DNA of 33,009 nucleotides, taken from the NCBI GenBank assembly GCA_905234005.1, contig CAJOFW010000004.1, positions 1 to 33,009 on the forward strand. Reading direction: 5' to 3'. The stretch comes from an uncultured Oscillospiraceae bacterium (lineage in GTDB: Bacteria > Bacillota > Clostridia > Oscillospirales > Oscillospiraceae). The translations under genes and the position numbers were made by a program. The notes beneath the pieces are model-generated. The model was not told the DNA's origin and ran no database searches. It saw nothing but the letters and a program-made list of their open reading frames with translations. This document shows positions 9,710 through 17,276 of this stretch, in pieces (within the stretch, counting starts at the first letter, position 1; each line of letters begins with the position of its first letter).

Positions 9710-11008
9710 ATGACCGACTACCAGAAGGAATATCAGGACAAGCTCGCGACGGTCGGGCAGTGCCTGTCGCTCATCCACTCCGGCGATATCGTCTACACCA
9801 CCCACAACCACACCGAGCCGCTGACCATCCTCGAGCACCTGCACGAGCGCGCCCCGTACGTGGAAAACGTCAAGGTCTGGAAGGGCCGCTCCGGCCACTT
9901 CCCCGTGATGTACGAGCCGTCGATGAAGGGGCACATGGAGATGCTCACGTATTTCTACGGCCCGACGTTTTACAGGGAATCCGAACCCCTCGGCCTCATC
10001 GACCACACGCCGTCCGACCTCGCCCACTACTACACAGCCGCGATCATGTACCACAAGCCGACCGTGTTCTACACCGGCGTCGGCGCGATGGACGAAAACG
10101 GCGTGTTCCACATGGGCATGAACCACACCGAGGAGGGCGAGTCGATCCAGTACGCGATCGACAACCATCTCCCCCTCGTCGTGGAGGTCAACCGCAATCT
10201 GCACCACGCCCGCGGCGGGCAGACGATCCCGCTCTCCGCCGTGACGTACATCCTCGAGGCCGACCGCACCGAGCAGGATCTGCCCTCCATCGAGCCGACG
10301 GAGCTGGAGGATCGCATCGGCGCGGCGGTGGCGGAGCTCGTCTCCGACGGCGACACGATCCAGCTCGGCATCGGCGGCATCCCGAACGCTGTCGGCATGT
10401 ATCTGAGCCGCAAAAACGATCTCGGCATCCACACGGAGATGTTCACCAATTCCATGATGGATCTCATCCTCTCCGGCAACATCACCGGAAGGCGCAAGAA
10501 CCACGTCTTCTCGTTCGCGGAGGGCCGGGAGAACCTCTATGAGTTCATCCAGAGCCGGCCCGACTGCGTATCGCGCAAATCGTCGGAGCACATAAACCCG
10601 ATGACCATCGCGAAGCAGAACAACTTCGTCTCCATCAACACCTGCGTGGAGATCGACCTCACCGGACAGGTCTGCTCCGAGAGCGTCGGGCCCCGGCAGA
10701 TATCCGGCTCCGGCGGGGCGTTCTGCTGCGCCTACGGCGCGTTCGAGTCGAAGGGCGGCAAGGGCATTCTTGCCTTCCCGTCCCGGACGGCGAAGGGCCA
10801 GTCGAAGATCAAATCCATGCTCACCCCCGGCGCGGTGGTGACGATTCCCCGGAACTACGTCGACTGCATCGTCACCGAATACGGCGTGGCGAAGCTGAAG
10901 GGCGCGACCGTCAGCGAACGGATCGCCCGCCTCATCGCCATCGCCCACCCCGACGACCGCGACCGCCTCCGCGACGAGGCCAAACAGCTCTGGCCGAATT
11001 TCGTATGA
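9710..11008 (+). CDS. acetyl-CoA hydrolase/transferase family CoA-transferase (butyryl-CoA:acetate / 4-hydroxybutyrate CoA-transferase-like)
   Basis: 432 aa; GDTIQLGIGGIPNAVGMYL, SGSGGAFCCAYGAFESKGGKGILAFPS, DCIVTEYGVAKLKGATVSERIARLIAIAHPD. Confidence 0.88.
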   Translation: MTDYQKEYQDKLATVGQCLSLIHSGDIVYTTHNHTEPLTILEHLHERAPYVENVKVWKGRSGHFPVMYEPSMKGHMEMLTYFYGPTFYRESEPLGLIDHTPSDLAHYYTAAIMYHKPTVFYTGVGAMDENGVFHMGMNHTEEGESIQYAIDNHLPLVVEVNRNLHHARGGQTIPLSAVTYILEADRTEQDLPSIEPTELEDRIGAAVAELVSDGDTIQLGIGGIPNAVGMYLSRKNDLGIHTEMFTNSMMDLILSGNITGRRKNHVFSFAEGRENLYEFIQSRPDCVSRKSSEHINPMTIAKQNNFVSINTCVEIDLTGQVCSESVGPRQISGSGGAFCCAYGAFESKGGKGILAFPSRTAKGQSKIKSMLTPGAVVTIPRNYVDCIVTEYGVAKLKGATVSERIARLIAIAHPDDRDRLRDEAKQLWPNFV

Positions 11009-11027
11009 CAATCCGTCGCTCCCCCCG

Positions 11028-11057
11028 TTGACAGGGCGGCGGGACGGGCGGTATAAT
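11028..11057 (+). promoter_or_regulatory. consensus-like sigma-A promoter
   Basis: TTGACA-N18-TATAAT, immediately after the CoA-transferase stop codon. Confidence 0.65.
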
Positions 11058-11129
11058 ATCGTCCGGTTCCCATCGCCATCCCCGTCCCGGCACGGCGCTG
11101 TACGCCGCCGGGTGATCTCCCTTTGTTTG

Positions 11130-11209
11130 ATACCCTCTTTCGTCAGGTATGCCAACCGTTTTGACCGCTTCAGGTCGCCCGATACCGTTGGACGAAAGAG
11201 GGTATTTTT
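11130..11209 (+). terminator. structured terminator-like RNA element with 15-bp perfect outer stem and T-tail
   Basis: ATACCCTCTTTCGTC (11130-11144) / GACGAAAGAGGGTAT (11191-11205) + TTTTT; internal GGTAT/ATACC and GACC/GGTC stems. Confidence 0.75.
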
Positions 11210-11308
11210 GCGCCCGATACCCGGATGCCATCCCCCGCCCCCGGCATATCCGTCCCCTCCCGGCATGAAATGCGCTTTCACCGGCGACAATACCCGTGAG
11301 GTGATCGT

Positions 11309-11455
11309 ATGCAGACACAGGAGATCCGAATCGGCGAGGCCGTGTATGAGCTGGGCCGCGTCTACGCCGGGACAAACGGCGTCGCGGCGCTGATCCGGGA
11401 AAGACTGGAAGCGGACGCCGCCGCGATTGACGCCGGTAAGACGGGTGCGGTATAA
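11309..11455 (+). CDS. small protein (48 aa) upstream of the serine recombinase
   Basis: MQTQEIRIGEAVYELGRVYAGTNGVAALIRERLEADAAAIDAGKTGAV; possibly like the small TnpW-type proteins found near recombinases (weak, by eye). Confidence 0.55.
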   Translation: MQTQEIRIGEAVYELGRVYAGTNGVAALIRERLEADAAAIDAGKTGAV

Positions 11456-11492
11456 TGGGCGCCGTGGGTCGGTTCACGCAAAGGAGGAACCC

Positions 11493-13190
11493 ATGAGAAC
11501 CGACAAAATGAAAGCCCGCGGAACGGGAACCGACGGAACGGGAACCGACGGCGGCACACGGGGATTTGCCTATCTGCGCCTGTCGAACGAGGAGGCGGGG
11601 CGGGGCGAATCCGCGAGCATCACAAACCAGCGCGCCATCGTGGAGCGCTTCTGCCGTGAAAACGGCATCGCGCTCGTCAGGGAGTTCGTCGACGACGGGT
11701 ACAGCGGCGGCAACTTCGACCGCCCCGGCTTCCGGGCGATGATGACGGCGCTGGAGGCGGGCGGGGCCGGTACGGTCGTGACGAAGGATCTGTCCCGGCT
11801 CGGCCGCGATATGCGGGAGGCGAGCTACTACGCCGAGCAGTATTTCCCGGAGCACGGCGTCCGCTACATCGCAATCGCAGACAGCTTCGACACGGAGCGT
11901 GACAACATCATGGCCCCGTTCCAGTTCGCGATGAACGAGGTCTATCTGCGCGACGGCTCCCGCAAGGTGCGGGACGTGCTCAAAAACAAGCGTGAGAACG
12001 GCCAGTATTGCGCCTGCCCGCCCTACGGCTACCGCAAGAGCCGCGAGGACAGAGGCCGCCTTGCGCCGGACGAGGCGACGGCCCCGGTCGTGCGGCGCAT
12101 ATTCGAGCGGGCCGCCGGCGGCGATTCGTCGCGGCGCATCGCGCTCGACCTGACCGCCGACGGGATCATACCGCCGCTCAAGTACCGGGCGCTGTACCGG
12201 GACGACTTCACCCCCGAGGGCGCGGCGCGCGCGTCGGACGCGTGGAACTACACGACGGTCAAGCGGATACTGCGAAACCCGGTGTATCTCGGTCATACGC
12301 TGCTCGGCCGCAGCCGCAAGGTCAGCGTCAAGTCGAAGAAAAAGACCCCCGTCCCCCGGGAGGACTGGGCCGTCACGGAGAACACCCATCCCCCGCTCGT
12401 CACCGAGGCGCTGTTCGAGCGGGCGCACCGAAACCTCGGCCGGGGCGCGTCCGCCGCCGCAGGGCACGGGCCGGTGCGCAAGAGCATCTTCGCCGGCGTC
12501 GCCCGCTGCGCCCTCTGCGGTCACGCGCTGTGCTCCTGCGGCACCGTGTACAGGGGCGAACGGGAGAAATACTGGTATCTCGCCTGCACCCACCAGCGGC
12601 GCGACCTGCCGACGCCGTGTACGGGCGTGCGGGTGAAGTACGCCGATCTTCTTTCGCTTGTGCGGGACGATCTCAACAGCCTTCTCGCCCTCTCCGACGA
12701 CGCGCTCGCGTCCATCGCCCGCGAGGCCGCCGAACGCCTCGACAGCGCCGACAGCCGCGAGGCGAGACGCCGCCGCGCCGAACAGGCCGAGGCCCGGATG
12801 AGAACCATCGACAAAATCATCGCCCGCCTCTATACGGACAACGCCGAGGGCCGTCTCGACGACGACCGGCTGCGCCGGATGACGGCGGAGCTTGAGCGCG
12901 AATCCGCCGGGCTCAAGGCGGAGCTGACGGCCCTGACGGCCCCCTCCCCGGCGGACAAAACGCGGGACAATTACGCCCGCTTTCTCGCCCTCGCCCGCGG
13001 CTGCGCCCACATCGAAACGCTCGACCGCGACACGCTCCTGACCTTCGTCGAACGCATCGAGGTCGGCCCGAAGATATACCCCGACGGCGTAAAACGCGCC
13101 ACCCACCCCGGCACGCCGTTCCGTCAGAGCGTCCGCGTCTTCTACCGCTTCATCGGCGAGGTCGATACGACGACGCCCGACGGCGCGTAA
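11493..13190 (+). CDS. large serine recombinase (resolvase/recombinase/zinc-ribbon, DUF4368-like C-terminus)
   Basis: GFAYLRLSNEEAGRGESASITNQRAIVERFCRENGI..., VVTKDLSRLGRDMREASYYAEQYFPEHGVRYIAI, CALCGHALC zinc ribbon, RDTLLTFVERIEVGPKIYPDG; AAGGAGG RBS. Confidence 0.95.
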   Translation: MRTDKMKARGTGTDGTGTDGGTRGFAYLRLSNEEAGRGESASITNQRAIVERFCRENGIALVREFVDDGYSGGNFDRPGFRAMMTALEAGGAGTVVTKDLSRLGRDMREASYYAEQYFPEHGVRYIAIADSFDTERDNIMAPFQFAMNEVYLRDGSRKVRDVLKNKRENGQYCACPPYGYRKSREDRGRLAPDEATAPVVRRIFERAAGGDSSRRIALDLTADGIIPPLKYRALYRDDFTPEGAARASDAWNYTTVKRILRNPVYLGHTLLGRSRKVSVKSKKKTPVPREDWAVTENTHPPLVTEALFERAHRNLGRGASAAAGHGPVRKSIFAGVARCALCGHALCSCGTVYRGEREKYWYLACTHQRRDLPTPCTGVRVKYADLLSLVRDDLNSLLALSDDALASIAREAAERLDSADSREARRRRAEQAEARMRTIDKIIARLYTDNAEGRLDDDRLRRMTAELERESAGLKAELTALTAPSPADKTRDNYARFLALARGCAHIETLDRDTLLTFVERIEVGPKIYPDGVKRATHPGTPFRQSVRVFYRFIGEVDTTTPDGA

Positions 13191-13253
13191 TGGCTCCAGC
13201 GCCGCCGCCCGCCGCATCGTTTGCGGCTGTTTGCGGCAGTGGGAACACCGGGG

Positions 13254-13373
13254 GAGGTCGGCGTCAACCTGAAGCAGGGCTACAACGGCGATCTGACGAG
13301 CCGTCAGGCCGGCTCCGTCGGCGGCCAGATGGTCAAGAAGATGATCGAGGCCTACGAAAACGGCATGAAGTAA
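13254..13373 (+). pseudogene. 3' fragment of an alpha/beta-type small acid-soluble spore protein (SASP) gene
   Basis: Reads EVGVNLKQGYNGDLTSRQAGSVGGQMVKKMIEAYENGMK* (SASP C-terminal half, GSVGGQMVKKMIE motif); no SASP N-terminus in frame upstream. Confidence 0.8.
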
Positions 13374-13392
13374 TCCCAGGCTTCCCCTACCG

Positions 13393-13427
13393 GGCGGCAC
13401 GGCGCAATACGCCGCGCCGCCTTTTTT
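13393..13427 (+). terminator. intrinsic terminator after the SASP fragment
   Basis: GGCGGCaCGGCG-caata-CGCCGcGCCGCC-TTTTTT. Confidence 0.9.
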
Positions 13428-13489
13428 GCGCGTCAATCCGCCTCATTCTGCCTCTTTCTGGTTGTTTCTTTGGGATGCCATTGATTTGC

Positions 13490-13517
13490 TTGACCTTTTT
13501 TGAAAGTATGCTATAAT
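13490..13517 (+). promoter_or_regulatory. putative promoter of the second acyl-CoA dehydrogenase operon
   Basis: TTGACC-N16-TATAAT. Confidence 0.65.
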
Positions 13518-13627
13518 GGCGTCTGGCGGCTTATATTATGCCGATTTGATTAATGTTTATTAATGTCTGTTCAGTTTAGAATATCCCCGCAACACATCAG
13601 AAAGCAGCACACGGAGGATCCCTTTAT

Positions 13628-14770
13628 ATGGATTTCAGGCTCACGAAGGAGCAGCAGATGCTCCGGCAGATGTTCCGGGAATTTGCCCAGAACGAAATAA
13701 AACCCCTCGCCGCCGAGGTCGATGAGGAGGAGCGCTTCCCCTGGGAGACCGTCAAAAAGCTCGGCGAGCTTGGCATGCTGGGCGCGTACTTCCCGAAGGA
13801 ATACGGCGGCGGCGGCGCGGACGTGATCGCCTACGCGATGCTTGTCGAGGAGATCGGCAAGGTCTGCGGCACCACCTCGATCATCGTCAGCTCCCACACC
13901 TCGCTCTGCTGCGCGCCGATCTACGAGTTCGGCACGGAGGAGCAGCGCCGGAGGTATCTGCCCGACCTCCTGACCGGCCGCAGGGTCGGCGCCTTCGGCC
14001 TGACGGAGCCGAGCGCCGGCACGGACGCCTCGAGCCTCGAGACCGCCGCCGTACTCGACGGCGACCACTACATATTAAACGGCTCGAAGATATTCATCAC
14101 AAACGGCGGCGCGGCCTCGACCTACGTCATCTTCGCGATGACGGACAAATCCAGGGGCCACCGGGGCATCTCGGCGTTCATCGTGGAGCGCGACTTCCCC
14201 GGCTTCTCGATCGGCCGCGAGGAGAAGAAAATGGGCATCCGCGGCTCGTCCACGGCGGAGCTTGTCATGACGGACTGCATCGTCCCGAAGGAGAACCTGC
14301 TCGGCAGAGAGGGTCAGGGCTTTAAGATCGCCCTGCACACACTGGACGGCGGCCGCATCGGCGTCGCGTCGCAGGCGCTGGGCCTGGGCGAGGGCGCGAT
14401 TGACGAGGCCATCGCCTATACGAAGGAACGCGTCCAGTTCGGCAAGCGCATCAGCCAGTTCCAGTGGACGCAGTTCCAGCTCGCGGATATGGCGACGAAA
14501 ATGCAGGCCGCGCAGTACCTCGTCTACGCCGCCGCCGACGCAAAGCAGAACGGCCTGGATTACAGCCTGCAGGCCGCGATGGCGAAGCTCTTCGCGTCCG
14601 AGGCCGCCAGCGACGTGACGCGCCGCTGCGTCCAGCTCTTCGGCGGCTACGGCTTCACGAGAGAGTATCCGGTCGAGCGCATGATGCGCGACGCGAAGAT
14701 CACCGAAATCTACGAGGGTACGAGCGAGGCCCAGCGCATGGTCATCGCGAAGTACCTCGGCGTCAACTGA
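13628..14770 (+). CDS. acyl-CoA dehydrogenase (butyryl-CoA dehydrogenase-like, copy 2)
   Basis: MDFRLTKEQQMLRQMFREFAQNEIKPLAAEVDEEERFP..., FGLTEPSAGTDASSL, FGGYGFTREYPVERMMRDAKITEIYEGTSEAQRMVIAKYLG. Confidence 0.95.
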   Translation: MDFRLTKEQQMLRQMFREFAQNEIKPLAAEVDEEERFPWETVKKLGELGMLGAYFPKEYGGGGADVIAYAMLVEEIGKVCGTTSIIVSSHTSLCCAPIYEFGTEEQRRRYLPDLLTGRRVGAFGLTEPSAGTDASSLETAAVLDGDHYILNGSKIFITNGGAASTYVIFAMTDKSRGHRGISAFIVERDFPGFSIGREEKKMGIRGSSTAELVMTDCIVPKENLLGREGQGFKIALHTLDGGRIGVASQALGLGEGAIDEAIAYTKERVQFGKRISQFQWTQFQLADMATKMQAAQYLVYAAADAKQNGLDYSLQAAMAKLFASEAASDVTRRCVQLFGGYGFTREYPVERMMRDAKITEIYEGTSEAQRMVIAKYLGVN

Positions 14771-14791
14771 GCCGGGGGAGGGAGCACAGCC

Positions 14792-15592
14792 ATGAAGATC
14801 ATCGTTTGCATCAAGCAGGTTCCGGACACCTCCGGCAAGGTCGCCGTCAACGAGGACGGCACCCTCAACCGCGCCTCCATGCCGGTCATCACAAACCACG
14901 ACGACAAAAGCGCCGTCGAGGCCGGTCTGCGGCTCAAGGACAAATACGGCTGCAGGGTCGTCGTCGTGACGATGGGCCCCGCCGCCGCGGAGAGTATGCT
15001 CCGCGATATGCTGGCCATGGGCGCGGACGAGGCGTATCTGATCTCCGACCGCGCCTTCGGCGGCTCGGACACGTTCGCCACGAGCCAGATCGTCGCCGCC
15101 GGCGTGAGCCGCATCGGCGTCGACCCGGACGACATCATCCTCTGCGGCCGGCAGGCCATCGACGGCGACACCGCCCAGGTCGGCCCGCAGATCGCGGAGA
15201 AGCTCGATCTGCCGCAGATCACCTACGCCGGCGACATCGCCGTCGAGGACGGCGTCGTCACCGTCCGCCGCATGCTCGAGGACGGCTACATGACCGTCAA
15301 GGCCCATACGCCGTGCCTCATCACCTGCATCAAGGAGCTGAATCCTCCCCGCTACGCGTCCATCGCGGGCATCATGGAGTGTTATTCAAAGCCCGTCACC
15401 GTCCTGACCTACGAGGATCTGAAGGACGAGCCGCTGATCGAGCCGGACACCATCGGACTCAAAGGCTCGCCGACGAACATCGCCAAGTCCTTCACCCCGC
15501 CGCTCAAGGGCGAGGGCGTCATGCTCGAGGGCGCCGACAAGAACACCGTCGCCGACCTCGTCGCCCGGCTCGGGGCAAAGCACATTCTGTGA
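14792..15592 (+). CDS. etfB: electron transfer flavoprotein subunit beta (copy 2)
   Basis: MKIIVCIKQVPDTSGKVAVNEDGTLNR...; highly similar to the 7759-8562 product. Confidence 0.95.
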   Translation: MKIIVCIKQVPDTSGKVAVNEDGTLNRASMPVITNHDDKSAVEAGLRLKDKYGCRVVVVTMGPAAAESMLRDMLAMGADEAYLISDRAFGGSDTFATSQIVAAGVSRIGVDPDDIILCGRQAIDGDTAQVGPQIAEKLDLPQITYAGDIAVEDGVVTVRRMLEDGYMTVKAHTPCLITCIKELNPPRYASIAGIMECYSKPVTVLTYEDLKDEPLIEPDTIGLKGSPTNIAKSFTPPLKGEGVMLEGADKNTVADLVARLGAKHIL

Positions 15593-15606
15593 GGGGGGAG
15601 CCGATC

Positions 15607-16749
15607 ATGAGCAAGCTTCAATTCCAAAACACCAATACCGACGAGTTCCACGGCGTATGGGTCTACTGCGAGCAGCGCCGCGGCTCCCTTATGAGCACCG
15701 ACCTCGAGCTTATCAGCGAGGGCCGGAAGCTCGCCGACGAGCTTCACACCGAGCTGTGCGGCGTTCTGCTCGGCGACGGCGTCGAGCACCTCGCAAAGGA
15801 GCTGGGCGGCTACGGCGCGGACAGGATCTACGTCTGCGAAAGCCCGCTGCTGTACGACTACACGACCGACGCCCACACAAAGCTCATCTGCGACCTCGTC
15901 GCGCAGTATAAGCCCGAGATCCTTCTCTTCGGCGCTACGAACATCGGCCGCGATCTCGCGCCCCGCTGCGCCGCGAGGCTTCACACCGGCCTGTGCGCCG
16001 ACTGTACGCATCTGGACGTGGACGTCGCCACCTACGTCGATTTCCTGCGCGGGAACTCCACGCTCGACGAAAAGGGCATCGGCGAGGACAAGCTGCACGA
16101 GAAATTCGGGCACGACCTCAAGATGACGCGTCCGGCCTTCGGCGGCCACCTGATGGCGACGATCGTCTGCCCCCGCTTCCGTCCGGCCATGGCCACGGTG
16201 CGCCCCGGCGTCATGACCCGCGCCCCGTTCGACGCCGACCGCGCCGCGAAAACCGAGATCGTCCGCCCCGCGTTCACACTCGCGGAGGACGACATCCGCA
16301 CCGAGGTCGTCGAGGTCGTGAAGGCCGCCCGTGAAATGGTCGATCTGCTCGGCGCGGACGTGATCGTCTCGGTCGGACGCGGCATCGCGGCGGACGTCGA
16401 GCGCGGCATCGCCCTCGGACAGGAGCTTGCCGACGTGCTCGGCGGCGTACTCGGCGGCAGCCGCGTGTCGATCGACTCCGGCTGGCTCTCCGCCGACCAC
16501 CAGGTCGGTCAGACCGGCAAGACCGTCCATCCGAAGCTCTACATCGCCCTCGGCATCTCCGGCGCGATCCAGCACAAGGCCGGTATGCAGGACTCCGGCT
16601 GCATCATCGCCGTCAACAAGAATCCCTCCGCCCCGATCTTCGAGATCGCCGACTACGGCATCACCGGCGACCTGTTCAAGGTGGCCCCGATGATGATCGA
16701 GCAGTTCCGCGCCGCCCGCGAGGCCAAGGCGCTGACGCACAACGGATAA
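15607..16749 (+). CDS. etfA: electron transfer flavoprotein subunit alpha (copy 2)
   Basis: MSKLQFQNTNTDEFHGVWVYCEQRRGSLMSTDLELISEGRKLADEL...; same ETF-alpha signatures as copy 1. Confidence 0.95.
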   Translation: MSKLQFQNTNTDEFHGVWVYCEQRRGSLMSTDLELISEGRKLADELHTELCGVLLGDGVEHLAKELGGYGADRIYVCESPLLYDYTTDAHTKLICDLVAQYKPEILLFGATNIGRDLAPRCAARLHTGLCADCTHLDVDVATYVDFLRGNSTLDEKGIGEDKLHEKFGHDLKMTRPAFGGHLMATIVCPRFRPAMATVRPGVMTRAPFDADRAAKTEIVRPAFTLAEDDIRTEVVEVVKAAREMVDLLGADVIVSVGRGIAADVERGIALGQELADVLGGVLGGSRVSIDSGWLSADHQVGQTGKTVHPKLYIALGISGAIQHKAGMQDSGCIIAVNKNPSAPIFEIADYGITGDLFKVAPMMIEQFRAAREAKALTHNG

Positions 16750-16784
16750 AGCGAGTATCTTTCGAAACCATACCCATACCGTCA

Positions 16785-16829
16785 GGGACGGCTCCCATTG
16801 ACACATACGACGTGTCAGGGAGCCGTCCC
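16785..16829. terminator. long hairpin between convergent genes, probable bidirectional terminator
   Basis: GGGACGGCTCCC-at-TGACAC-atacgac-GTGTCA-GGGAGCCGTCCC, followed by CGCTCTGTTTT. Confidence 0.75.
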
Positions 16830-16838
16830 CGCTCTGTT

Positions 16839-17276
16839 TTATCCCCGTTCGCCGTCGGCGATGCTTTTGCGGATGGCCTCGGCCATGGCCATGAAGTCGT
16901 CCGCTCTGAGCAGGGCCAGCCCCTGCGCCTCGTCCCCGAGCACGACAAGCTCGTCGCCCGGACGGATCGAAAACTGCTTTCGCGCCCGGGCGGGGATGAC
17001 GATCTGCCCCTTGTCGCCGACGGTGACGACGCCGAACAGGTGCCTGCCCTTCGGCGGGACGGCGAGGCCGAACGCCTCGTCCGGCTCATAATTTACGAGA
17101 TCGTCCAGCGACACGCCGAACACCTCGGCAATGACGCGGCTCTTTTCGATGTCGGGCGTCGTCTCCCCCGCCTCCCATTTCGCCAGCGCCTGCCGCGACA
17201 CGCCGACGCGTTCGGCAAGCTCCTCCTGCGTCATCTGCCGGAGCCTGCGGAGGCGGGCAAGGTTTTCATGGAACAT
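16839..17276 (-). CDS. XRE-family HTH regulator fused to a C-terminal SpoVT/AbrB-like domain
   Basis: MFHENLARLRRLRQMTQEELAERVGVSRQALAKWEAGETTPDIEKSRVIAEVFGVSLDDLV... then VTVGDKGQIVIPARARKQFSIRPGDELVVLGD. Confidence 0.9.
   Translation of the reverse strand: MFHENLARLRRLRQMTQEELAERVGVSRQALAKWEAGETTPDIEKSRVIAEVFGVSLDDLVNYEPDEAFGLAVPPKGRHLFGVVTVGDKGQIVIPARARKQFSIRPGDELVVLGDEAQGLALLRADDFMAMAEAIRKSIADGERG

Noticed and set aside
7873-9711. 612-aa minus-strand ORF across etfB/etfA
   Set aside because: Antisense to well-supported etf genes; repetitive acidic composition with no family motif. The same applies to 9644..11290, 14075..15307, 15409..16806, 18993..19928 and 28994..30916.
10932-13436. 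834-aa minus-strand ORF
   Set aside because: Antisense to recombinase 1 and the CoA-transferase end; shadow ORF in GC-rich DNA.
14464-16749. 761-aa plus-strand ORF treated as one protein
   Set aside because: Its first part is an out-of-frame Arg-rich reading of acyl-CoA dehydrogenase and etfB; only the etfA part (from 15607) is real.
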